A stretch of 64,000 bases of DNA from Gyrodactylus bullatarudis (lineage: Eukaryota > Platyhelminthes > Monogenea > Gyrodactylidea > Gyrodactylidae). Under the pieces are notes generated by a model, which saw only the letters and a list, made by a program, of their open reading frames with translations, searched no databases and was not told the origin of the DNA. The stretch covers positions 381,655 through 445,654 of the forward strand of contig SSNU01000132.1 of assembly GCA_012064415.1 (NCBI GenBank). Reading direction: 5' to 3'. How positions within the stretch are numbered: position 1 is the stretch's first letter; every line of letters starts with the position of its first letter. Shown piece after piece: positions 22,940 to 33,800 of this stretch. The position numbers and the translations under genes are program-made.

Positions 22940-25900
22940 ATGACTTCATCTAATGGGAAATCCGAATCTATTTCTGTTATTGTTAGATCTCGTCCCATGC
23001 TCGAAACTGAAATGAACAAAAATTATAAAACGTAATGTTAAAATATTACATTTCTTTAGGTGCATCAAAGTTCATTCAAACAGTACAATTGAAGTAACAA
23101 ATCTTGCTGCAAAAAGCCGAGAAGAATCTTCGAAACAGTTTACCTTTGATCGGGTTTATGATGGAAAGTGATTTAAACCTCTTTTATAATAATTTTAAGT
23201 TCATCTCAAGAGGAAGTTTACTCTAACTCAATCGAACCCCTAGTCAAGTCAGCTATTGAAGGATATGATAGTACAATTTTGGCATACGGTCAAACTGGTA
23301 CTGGTAAGACATTCACAACACTTGGTGACGTTGATGATCCCAAGAATATGGGCATTATTCCTAGAACCTTTGAACAAATATTCAAACATATTCAAGAATC
23401 TACAGAACAAGACTTTTTGATACGAGTCAGTTATCTACAAATTTATAAAGAAAAACTTATGGATCTTCTTGCTGCTGATAGCAATAAAAATCTTGAAATT
23501 AGAGAGACAACAGGCTCTCGAATTTTTGTTGAAAATCTATCATCAAGAGTAACTAGGAGTTACGAAGAAATTTTCGATGTCCTCAATGAGGGAAATAGCA
23601 ATCGAATTTTCGCCTCCACTGACATGAACGTCAACAGCTCAAGATCTCATTGTATATTTTTTATTACAATCGAAAGTAGTTGGGAACTCAACGGAGAGAC
23701 AAATATCAAAATTGGACGTCTAAACATTGTCGATTTAGCTGGCAGCGAAAGACAAAAAAAGACAAATTCTGATGTAATTTTGAAATAATTTAGCTTAATA
23801 TTTTCCAAGAGGTATTTGCAAAATTGGTGACATTCTCGTTTACAGATATGGTTACAGCTGTAAGACAAATTACGATTTTGCTTTCTTCTTTACATTGGAT
23901 TTGAGGACCTCTTAATATTAATTAACTTTTGGTTCCTTTTTGCAAATGGGAGGGTCTGAGTCCCCAATTTTGCAAATATCCCTTTCCAAAATCTGAGTAT
24001 TTTTTAATTTTTTACTGAACTGATTCAAAATATAAAAATTTTTCATCAAGCATTAAAAAAAAGTTTGAATACATTTTTCATTAATTTTTTAGCAAGATCG
24101 CTTTAAGGAAGCCATCAAGATTAATTTGAGCCTGCTGACACTAGGTAATGTCATTTCAAGCTTAACAAGCAAGGCTGGAATCTCTCATGTGCCTTATCGC
24201 GACTCAAAACTGACTCATCTACTCAAAGGTAAGCTTAAAAAATTTATAATTTTAGATTCCTTTGGTGGTAAATCAAAGACTATTGTAATTGGAAACGTTG
24301 GGCCTGCTTCATTCAACTATGATGAAACATTGAACACCTTGCGTTACATGGCTAGAGCCAAAAAAATAAAAAACAAGCCAGTGATCAACTACGATGGCAA
24401 GGTAAATCAGACTTTTTTGACTAATACTTGAAATTTTCATCAACTGGCTTTACACTCTAATCGGGATTGTTTTTATCCAACAGTCTGAAATGTTGAAAGA
24501 ATAGAAATTTTAGAACAGTTTCTAGCTGTGATCGAAATGAGTTTCTTTCATCTTTATGACATAAAATTTATTTAAACAATGATTCTAGTAGTATAAAATT
24601 ATTCAATGAATCTTTTTAAAAGGATGGATTATTACGCGAATACTTGATGGAGATTGAACGGCTCAAAGAGGAGCTAAAACAAAAGAATGCTAGAAAATCT
24701 GCTGGTAAAAATAATATAAGGACTACGAATCAAAATTTCAGTGACAGTCTTGGAGATGAAAATCTTACGGGGGATCGGTTAAGTTCTGAAAAAGAAGCAA
24801 CTATCCAAATTCAACAGCAGCTCTTCGAAATGGAAAGTAAACTAATTCATAGTGGAGGACAACAAAAGATTCTTGAAAAGTTGGAGAGTAACAGTAAAAA
24901 ACTAGCTAAAAACTATGAGGAGCTAGAGAAACACAAAAATGCTGAAGAGGAAATACTTGAAAAGATATCTTCAGAAGCTAATAGAGTTGGTAAATTAGAA
25001 GAGAATGTTTCCAGTTTAAATGAAGAGGTTGCCCTAGCAACAAAGAGACTGAACAAGTTGGTTGATCGATTTCAAGCGCTAACTAAATCGTATGATATTA
25101 AAGGTGAGTTACTTCATTATTTAAAGCTAATTGATATGAAGTTGGGAATCTATGATTTTTACGAAAATCTCCATTTTTTCATCAAAAATTCGAACATGTA
25201 AAAGATTTTTTGGAATCCTACTCATGTTGCTCACTTTCACGATTTGAAGAAAAAAATTCTGAAAAAATACCTATTTTCATGAAAAATATGGTCATTTTTC
25301 AAATTTCGATTTGGCGCCAAAATCTAATTTTTTTGAACTTTGAACTCAAAATTCTCATTGATTTGAAAGTGAGACTGTGTTCTATAAATATTTTTAGGGC
25401 CGCAATAAGAGAAAGAAATCAAATATGCTGAATCTGTTCTAATGCATAACCTCTTTCTTGTTTGGGAGCTGAATTTCGATTAAAAAAAGGAGGTTTTCGT
25501 AAAAATCATAGATTCCCAACTTCATATCAACCAACTTTAGGTACTAGGGTGGGATGATATTTTTGGTCTCATTCTAAAACTGTATTTTCAAATTGAATTA
25601 TTAATTTTAAGTATCATTTCATATTGAATCATGCCTCGAGAATATCGCTTCATTATGCTATTCAATTTTTAATGAATATTTTTAGATTGCCAGCTTTGAA
25701 GTTTTTCTTCTTAAAACGTGTTTTTCTACATTTCTTTACCATTTTATATGCTTCCATATTTCTTTTTACACTGTGACTAGTAATCTTATCTTGAAGAAAT
25801 TATTTTTTTATGATTTCCTTAGGAGAATAGAGGGAAAATGGACAATTCCATAATTTTTTCTCTTTTCTAGATGAATCATATCATAGTGAACGCCGAGAAA

Positions 25901-27355
25901 TTGAGCGTTGTCAGGAAGAACTGTTACGGGAGATAAAATTAAAAAATTTAATTATTGCCAATTTCATACCACCTTATGAGTTGAAAAAGTTGAAATCAAG
26001 ACTTACAGTGGACGAACAAACGGAAAACTGGAAAATAAAACCCATTCTTGAATGTATGGCAAAAGATCCAAGTACCTTGTGAGTTTATTATTCAAAATTC
26101 GAAATTCAGTTCCCAAACGATAATGAGTCTATGCATTAGAACAGATTTTGCTTAATCTATTTTCTTGTCTAATTCTGATTCTGATAAACCTCTTTTAACA
26201 ACCTTCCCACTTTCAGATCGATAAACATTTTTTAAGTAGACAACGTGAGTAGGATTCGAAAAAACCTTCATCAAATTCGAATTTTCGATGAAAAAATTGA
26301 GGTTTTTCTAATCCTCGACTCCCAACTTCAATTAGCTCTATTTTTAGAAAATAATTACGTTTGTTTCGAATCCAAACTCGGAGTTTGAAAGCCGACTTAT
26401 CATTTAATAGATAACACAGGCTAGAATTGACATTTCTTGGCTCTAAAACTATGAGAGATGCCAAGCGGTCGTTTACACAGCCATTGTTTTAAGATTTTTT
26501 GTTTTACTTAGGCCTCAGCAAATAGATTTTCAAAATAACGTTCTAAATATTTTTTAAATATTTCTATACATTTTAAAAGAATCACTCTTATTTAAGTAAC
26601 TAGGGTTAGCATCAGTTAAAAGGTTATTCATATTTTTGTGGCTTGATAAATTTTCTTTCTAATGAGAGGTGAAAAAAGTAAAGTTGGTTAATACGAAGTT
26701 GGGAATCTACGATTTTTACAGAAATCTCGATTTTTCATTGAGAATTCGAAATTGTTAAATAGTTTTTAGAATCCTACTCATGTTGCCCACTTTTAACATT
26801 TAGAGAAAAAAATTCTGAAAAAAATGGTCATTTTCATATTTTCGATTTGGCGACAAAATCCCATTTTTTCAAAGTTTGAACGGAAATTTTTTATTGATTT
26901 GAAAGTTGAAGAGTAATCAAAAGAGGATTTTTATGATCAGAATTAGACAAGAAAGCATCGTCAAATTACCGACAGTTTCCCCAATTTCGAGAGATGTTGA
27001 AATAGCGAAATTTGATTTTCATCTAGTGAAAAGGATCAAAAAGTCGATTTTCAGTCGAAATTTAAAAAATGACCATATTTAAAAAAAATATTCTTCTTTT
27101 TTAAATTTTAGCTATCCTTGGATAATCGAAAAGAGTAATCCTTTGGTCATTCCACGTTCTTTATATGCGAAAAATAATGAAGTTGTGCTTGACAATGTTC
27201 GATACAAGATGAAGAATATTATTCAATTAGATTTAATTGATTCTATACCAACAGTTCACGAATCATTGCCCACAACACTACCTCAGGAAATAGTCAATCT
27301 TGTCAACAAAGCCTTTGATGAGGAAAACACAAGTCATATTATCGATGCACTATGA
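22940..27355 (+). CDS. KIF3A: kinesin-2 motor subunit KIF3A
   Basis: Eight exons (22940-23031, 23060-23167, 23200-23773, 24093-24228, 24256-24401, 24623-25103, 25871-26078, 27112-27355) give 662 residues; human KIF3A has 699. The motor domain has the P-loop GQTGTGKT at 97-104, switch I NVNSSRSH at 210-217, switch II VDLAGSE at 244-250 and the neck-proximal [11 protein letters not shown] Glu/Lys-rich coiled coil follows from about 370. The tail reads [16 protein letters not shown], then ENWKIKPI and [15 protein letters not shown], which is the KIF3A and not the KIF3B type. With KIF3B and KAP3 it would drive anterograde intraflagellar transport. Introns of 28, 32 and 27 nt interrupt the motor, while later introns of 0.8-1 kb hold repeat copies. 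Confidence 0.95.
25121..25547. repeat. MITE-like element, family A, nearly complete
   Basis: Starts GCTAATTGATATGAAGTTGG, followed by GAATCTATGATTTTTACG. It ends with the inverse CGTAAAAATCATAGATTCCC, then AACTTCATATCAACCAACTT. The 427-bp element lies in KIF3A intron 6 and has no coding capacity. The termini identify the family throughout the window. Confidence 0.85.
26111..26345. repeat. family A, partial copy in inverse orientation
   Basis: Contains TCTTGTCTAATTCTGATTCT, then CAACGTGAGTAGGATTCG and, at its right end, CGACTCCCAACTTCAATTAG, a diverged family A terminus. It is in KIF3A intron 7. Confidence 0.7.
26680..27060. repeat. family A, partial copy
   Basis: Begins AGTTGGTTAATACGAAGTTG and GGAATCTACGATTTTTACAG, runs through ATCCTACTCATGTTGCCCAC and ends without a clear right terminus shortly before the last KIF3A exon. 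Confidence 0.75.
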
Positions 27356-28268
27356 AAATCATTCATTCAATATAAGATTATTCACATAAGATTTTAAACA
27401 ACAGTTTAGTATACTTATATATTTATATTATATGGTGAGCTTTTTAACCTTATTTTTAGTAGTACTATATAGTGTAATATTATTATGGTGCATTATTTTT
27501 ATTGATGCTTCGCCATTATGTCATCCACAAAGTTAACATAATCCAAAGTAAAAGCTACTTACCTCGGCTGTAAATTTTAATGTGTTAAATCTTTAGAGAA
27601 AAATGCAGTTTGTCCAGGAATTATCTAAGCTACATACATTATAGTTCCATATACGTCATATGATATGACTAAGAGGGGTATATGAAGTTCTCTCAAGAGA
27701 GTAACACTAAATGGGACTCAAGATTTTAAAAAAATTCCAAATTTCGCTCACATTTATTTCATAAAAAAAATTAAAAAGTCGCCTGGCACAAGTTGTAACG
27801 TAAACTTTGAGTTCATCATTAGAATTACCAAAGTTTTCCATCAAGTCAGATGAGCAAAATTTCAACTGATTCGCACATTTCACTAATACTAATAAGTGAA
27901 GCCTTTTATTTATAATATTATACAATGTTTGCACATTAGTTTTCATCATGTCTACGTTTATTAGATAATAACGCCTATTCTACGATGTGTGGAGACATAG
28001 GAAAACATTTATTTCTCCACTCCTAGTGTTTGCTTGTTTATACAATTTACACAAATTTCACATCAAGGTAGAAGAAAAAGTCGACCCACGTTTTTTCTCA
28101 TGAAAATTTAACCACTATTTAAGTCAATGCAAGAGAAAGTAGAAATGTAAAAAACGAGAAGCCTATTGTGCAAATGTATGTTATGTGGGAATGAAAGATT
28201 TTTTTAAAGAAATTATGTTTATTCAAAGGATTAAAAATGAAAATGAATTAAAGTTATTTATTGAAAAA
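27356..28268. other. intergenic region after KIF3A
   Basis: About 0.9 kb without a supportable gene. The minus-strand frame 27949-27707 is open but shows no family resemblance and no splice context. No repeat termini were recognised. Confidence 0.5.
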
Positions 28269-28534
28269 TTAGTTTTGGGCATTCTTCAACATGAATGAAA
28301 GTTTATCTGTAAAGGAAAGAAAGAAATTTATCAAGATTCAGTGGCGAAAAATATCATAAGATTAATAATAATATGAATCTTCATATGACACGCAAAGTTA
28401 TCATCATTAAAAAGACTCACTTCCTGATGTGTAGCAGATTTTGGGAGGTTTATAAGCTGGAATTCTAACACGTCGTGATAAATATGATGAGGATCCGTAA
28501 TTTTGTATTTTTGATAAAATACAAACAATCAAAA
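28269..28534 (-). CDS. last two exons of an unidentified gene (5' part not found)
   Basis: On the minus strand an open segment reads KIQNYGSSSYLSRRVRIPAY and then KPPKICYTSG up to a GTGAGT donor at 28420. After a 114-nt intron with a TTTACAG end, the frame continues at 28306 as NKLSFMLKNAQN and stops at 28269. An AATAAA follows about 6 nt after the stop. Phase agrees across the splice and the codon pattern looks coding. There is no ATG in frame, and the frame closes at TAA at about 28560, so the 5' exon is missing. It must lie across the BDP1 promoter or the locus is a remnant. I do not recognise the family. Confidence 0.4.
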
Positions 28535-28593
28535 TTTGAAAAATTTCAAATTAATGGTCTGTATGTTAAAATTAGCAAGATTTTCAAAATCTG

Positions 28594-29991
28594 ATGCCGA
28601 AAGTTTTCAAACCCAATCTTGCCAAGGCCACAACAACAAAGAAAAAGTACTTTCTTATTTATATTTGCTAGTGTCTTAAACTCTCCCCTCCCTTATTTAA
28701 AGTCTCCTTCAATCAATGAATATTTACTATCTCCTCGTAAACGTTCTGAACTAACATCGCCTAGAGATTTAGAAAATTCACCTTCTATCCAATATGAAGA
28801 ATCTTATGATAATTGTTTGAAATCGCCAGATAACGTACCTAATGAGCCTCTTAAACCTAATCTTTCACCCAGAAATAAAACCTTAGATTCCTTAGATCTT
28901 AACGCTTCAATTGTATCGTTAGAATTACCTAAATCTACCGGACACGACTCTTCAAATGTTGATTTAGATACACAGATTGATAAACAAAAGAGTAAAAGAA
29001 AGAATAAAGTTCTAGAGTTTGAAAACATCACAGATACGACAAATTTAACGATGAAAGATATTGTTAACATGATTCCTAAATCTTCGATTCCAAAGTCTAA
29101 GAAAAATCCAATACAACTTGATGATAAAAATGATACCAAGGAAATAGATCAAAAGACAGAAGATACATTAGATTTAAAAAAAGTTTGTTGAGAATCTAAA
29201 TTAATTTTTTCTGTTAATTCCTGATAATTTATTTCAGGCACGAGCTCTGGAGCCCTCGTATACTATCGATGACGATGGGAATATTGTAATTAATAATGTT
29301 GATAATAAAATAACAGTTGAGGATTTGATTGAAAATTCAAAGAAAACATCTAAAATGGTGATCGAAGATGATATTCTAAATATGAAGTCTTCAGTCTATG
29401 CTTATAGGAAAAATCCAATTATCCGTAGTAAAGTCTGGTCGAAAGGAGAAACATTTACATTTTATCGCGCTTTATCAACATTTGGTCAGGACTTTAGCCT
29501 CATACAGCATTTATTTCCAAACAGAAACCATTTAGAAATTAAGGTAATTTTATTTTAATTAAATTTTCTCTTTTACCAAAATTACTTTCATTCTTTAACA
29601 GAGAAAATTTAAGAGCGAAGAAAAACGAAATCCTCATCTAATCAACAATATTTTGCGTGAGTATTTCATTCAAAATTAACTATCACATGTTTTATCATAT
29701 GATTTGAAAATTTTAATTTCTCTAGGCAATCCTAAAAGTTATGATCTCACTGCCTTCTATCTTGATGATGTTGAAGTTGAGGTGGAGGAAAAGAAAAATA
29801 GAAAAAAACTCCCGGTTGCTCGTGCTCCCAAGGTAAAAAAGCCAAAGAAAGAAGTAGTTGATTCAACCGATGAAAATTATGCTGCAAGAGATGTGAAAAA
29901 GTATGCTACTCCCCAACGACGTTCTCTCAGACATTTGAACAGTTGTTTGCCTAGTCCAAAAAACCTGGCAGAATTTGTATCAAAAGAGTAA
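28594..29991 (+). CDS. BDP1: TFIIIB subunit B'' (BDP1), short form
   Basis: Five exons (28594-28646, 28672-29182, 29238-29543, 29602-29656, 29726-29991) give 396 residues. The diagnostic part is the extended SANT domain: VWSKGETFTFYRALSTFGQD, then FSLIQHLFPNRNHLEIK and the continuation RKFKSEEKRNPHLINNIL across an exon junction. BDP1 joins TBP and BRF1 at RNA polymerase III promoters and clamps DNA. The N-terminal MPKVFKPNLAK and Ser/Pro-rich segment and the basic C-terminus are typical; long vertebrate repeats are absent. The first intron is 25 nt, and the first exon rests on the fit of that intron to the frame. The gene converges on the Yippee-like gene, with 171 bp between stop codons. Confidence 0.93.
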
Positions 29992-30162
29992 AGCAGCAGA
30001 ATTAAAAGAAAGATATCCCAATGAAAGACTAATACTTTGTATATTTTGAAATTGAATACATTATATAATTTAGTTTATCTGATCAATCATAGAATCTGAG
30101 TTTAATCTGAATGCATTCTATAAATTGTTGGAGGAAACTCTAAACGTAGATATGTTTGTTAA

Positions 30163-30606
30163 TCATCTTGCATTTAATTCAATATCATAATCCCATCCGT
30201 TATCTTTGATTATGTGAGCTAATTCGACAATATACTTGCCCTCCTTGTACTTTTGACTTGGAAGAAATGCATGCTCATACTTCCAGCCAAGACTAACATT
30301 ACAACACTCACAAAATATATCAGCAACCGAATGAAGACCTGTTAGGAGTAATCTGTCCTCAGGCTTTCCGCAAATTACATTGACCACATTTTTAAAAAGA
30401 TAAGCTCTACCTTGACTGCCTTGAAAAGATTTTGATAAAAGATCCGAATGTTTTGCTAGATTTGCTCTGCAATGAACACAGCTATATGTACGGTTGTCGA
30501 AATCACAACTAGCTTCATTTTCAATATTACCTAGATTTTGAATGTTTCTTTTTCTGGAACGCTTACAAACATAATTATTGAGATAAATGTGAAAAGTTTT
30601 CACCAT
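30163..30606 (-). CDS. YPEL: Yippee-like zinc-binding protein (YPEL1-4 type)
   Basis: The 147-residue frame contains the Yippee domain: [12 protein letters not shown] (first Cys-x2-Cys), [36 protein letters not shown] (second Cys-x2-Cys), then [20 protein letters not shown] and [14 protein letters not shown]. Vertebrate members are about 119 residues, so there are extra residues between KTFHIYLNN and NRTYSC. Part of this extra sequence (minus strand GTAAGC...CTAG, 36 nt, within about 30560-30510) could be an in-frame micro-intron with no stop codon, so spliced and unspliced readings both stay open. Yippee proteins are small nuclear or centrosome-associated factors of unclear biochemistry. The ATG start is conserved (MVK). 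Confidence 0.93.
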   Translation of the reverse strand: MVKTFHIYLNNYVCKRSRKRNIQNLGNIENEASCDFDNRTYSCVHCRANLAKHSDLLSKSFQGSQGRAYLFKNVVNVICGKPEDRLLLTGLHSVADIFCECCNVSLGWKYEHAFLPSQKYKEGKYIVELAHIIKDNGWDYDIELNAR

Positions 30607-30846
30607 TATATGGTGATAATACAGTCGATTTTCAAACTATTTTATAGATATTCATTTGAAATGGAGACCAAAGCCATCAACTAATAACTAGATCTAGTAA
30701 AACACAAAGAGGAAAATTCACTAAATTCGTTTAAATAAATAGCCATAAGAAGTTGCATTTTCGAAATATTTTTATAATTTCGCTAAGAATGAATTATCGT
30801 TAACATTTATACACTCATATAATCTTTAAATCTATAATTTTTCTCA
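30607..30846. promoter_or_regulatory. bidirectional promoter region, Yippee-like and RhoGEF genes
   Basis: The two divergent start codons are 240 bp apart and nothing else lies between them. No core promoter motif is clear. The function is inferred from the arrangement. Confidence 0.45.
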
Positions 30847-33800
30847 ATGCCAGAGGAGACAAAAGATGTTTTGGCAGTCAAGATGACTGTTGAAAACGAC
30901 GAAAGAGGTCTTAAAGAAAAAGCACTTCTTCAACGAAAACAACCATTGATGGAGTTGGTATATTCTGAGGAAGGCTATGTAAAAAGGTTGAATATCGTAA
31001 AAGACTGTTACATACCAGCTAATAATTATAGTAACATGGAGCCAACAGAAATTATGGCAAAAAAGAATTCACAAAGTCCTCCTCCAGTTGTTCCTCAATC
31101 ACTTTTGCCAAAATGGCGTATCCTCTGGGGAAACTGGCTCCAAATTTGTGAATGGCATTCAGGATTTTTAGAGAAACTTCAGACCCTTATTGAAAGGGAT
31201 CCTGATAAAATACCAAAGTTGTTCATCGATTCACGTGCCAGACTTAGATCAATTTACTCAAAATATTGTGAAAATCACAGGAAAGCAGCATGTATCGCTG
31301 AAAAACATCGGGATTATTTTGAAGAATTACGCATTTATATTGGTGATAAAGAGGATGTTGTTTCCCATTTAATGCAGCCCGTCCAGAGGATTATGCGATA
31401 CCAGTTACCAATGGGTGAAATTGTCAAATACACAGAAAGAGCCGACCTACCTTCAGTTGGTTCATGGAAGCGAGCGTTAGAAATCATGAAGGATATACCA
31501 AGAGACACATCCCTCATCCTAGAAGTAAGTCATTAATTAGTACCGCTATTTCAATGTACATACGAATTATTTTTGAGGAATTTTCAGTGAAAAGAAAAAT
31601 CGATAGAATTTATAATCAATATCTAAATTAGGAAATTTTGATCTCAGTTTCAAAAATATTTGATGATTTCTCACTTTTCAAACTGTAGATTTTTGAATCA
31701 GAAATTCAGATTTTTTAAAATACTATTTCCATGAATATAAAAATATATTAAAGATGAAGAAAACACATCTTTATTTTTTGACAGAAATGTAAGCAGTTAT
31801 ATTATTCAGAAAAAAAACTTGAAATTAGTATTTAAATATCATTAAAAAATAGGTTAGAAAAATGATTTGTAGATTAATTTTAATATTCAGATAGATATTC
31901 TTTTAGGAAAGTTATCCCTTTTGATGAGAGTAGGGAAAATTTTACTGAATAATACATATCCTTAAATATTTCAAGAATTACTGGATATCGTAAAAATTCC
32001 ATCAATGTATGATTTAAAATGAGACTAAAGTGATCCCAAGAGGCTTTGTAAAAAATTGAATCAAAAAAATTATTAGAAAAGCCTATGAAAAATATCATGC
32101 GCACACTTTCAATTGTAATTAAAGAGGAGTATTTTTATTTCATGCTAATTATTATTATTTTTAACATATCCAGGTAAGGTAAAGTTTTCAATGCATCATG
32201 TGACTCGTCCTTTTCTTTCTATCATTCTATTTGTGTTATGTGTACGCATAGCTATTTTGTTAGCTATTGAACAATAAACTTTCCCTATTATCTTAGCTTT
32301 TGAGGACTCTATAAGAGTCTGTAATTTTTGATAAGATTTCGTTCTAAATTGGAAAATACTTGATGGAAAATGTAAACATGGAAATATTTGCCTCTTTTCC
32401 ATACAATACCTCTCACTCTACACTAAAGTCAGAAAATTGCCCAGAGATTGAATTATCTTTAGCAATGCTCAATAAGCACATGTCATGAAGATTTTGAAGT
32501 TTTGAGAAAGTATCTGCCTGCGAGAATTGACATGTAAAAGCATTAAGAGAAGAAAATAATGCTTCTTTCAAAGATTGTGTTCCAAAATTTTAGTTTTAAA
32601 AATCTTTGAATCTTAAGAATATATCAGACAGTAATAAGAATAATACGATAATGGAATTTCTGATCCTTTTTTTGATGAATATATTCCAGAGGAAATTAGG
32701 ATAATCTTCTTATATAAACTAGTTACTATTGAAAGTTAATCTTGATAATCTTGTCTTAGATAATGGGAAAAGTCTCAAATCAAAAATATTTTTGTGGGAT
32801 CTTTTAGAGATCAATCAGAAATAACTGAGAAACCTCAATGATTAGTAATCATTAGGGCCTCAAAAATAGTACCAAAAAAGATGAAAAATAGTATCTCATA
32901 AACTGAAAAATAATAAGTAGAAAAAAGTATTTTCAAGAAAATTTTAAGGGAGTTTGAGTTAAAAAATAGTCCTCTACCGTAAATTGTTGCCGAATTTTTA
33001 GTCAATCTTGTGTCAACAACATTTCTGATTTTTGTTCAAATTTTTTTCCATGATAGAAAATGACCCTTCAACTGTTCTTGTGCATATTTTACAAAATACA
33101 TACATTGTATATCCTTTTAGTTGAAATTTGAAATTCATGAAGAAATATTAAACAACAAAAAGCTACAATCTAGATGCTATTTTCTTAGATGATGAAAGCT
33201 CGAAAATTGTAGTTGGTAGCTAGTTGAGGGATACTATATTCTGAGATTAAATTTGAAAAATAGTACAATAAAGTACCTGGGCAACAATTTAGTACCAGCT
33301 ATCTTTTAAATAGGATTAGATTAGCAGATTTTTTCTTCATATTATTAAAACTCAGTCAGTCCTTTTTCAAGAGTAAAAATAGACCAATTAGTGAATAGTG
33401 GAGCACCTATACTTACAAAGTTTAACTAGAAATATATCGTTCTAGGTGCTTAGGTCGTATATCCCACAGGAACGTCTTATTTGGTAATGGATTAGCCCAT
33501 GTCGCTGAATGTTACGGCTTACTAATGGATCCCACCGAGCCTGGTACGAAAGAAACTTACAAAGCATTTTACAAAGCTATCCATTACCAAATAAAACGTT
33601 CCTGTGGGATATACGACCTAAGCACCTAGAACGATATATTTCTAGTTAGACCAATTAGTGCTTTTTTGAGGCTCAAGTAATCATTGATTACTGATATTAC
33701 ATCCATCTATCATAAATTCTCTACTAGTTTTAACATAATAATTTACTGGAATTTAACAATTGATATAATCCTGAAACTTCACAGAATTCATTACTATACC

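Noticed and set aside
23774..24092. Loss of the kinesin motor frame after [13 protein letters not shown] as a frameshift
   Set aside because: A GTAATT donor and TTTTTTAG acceptor remove the interruption and the motor continues as [20 protein letters not shown].
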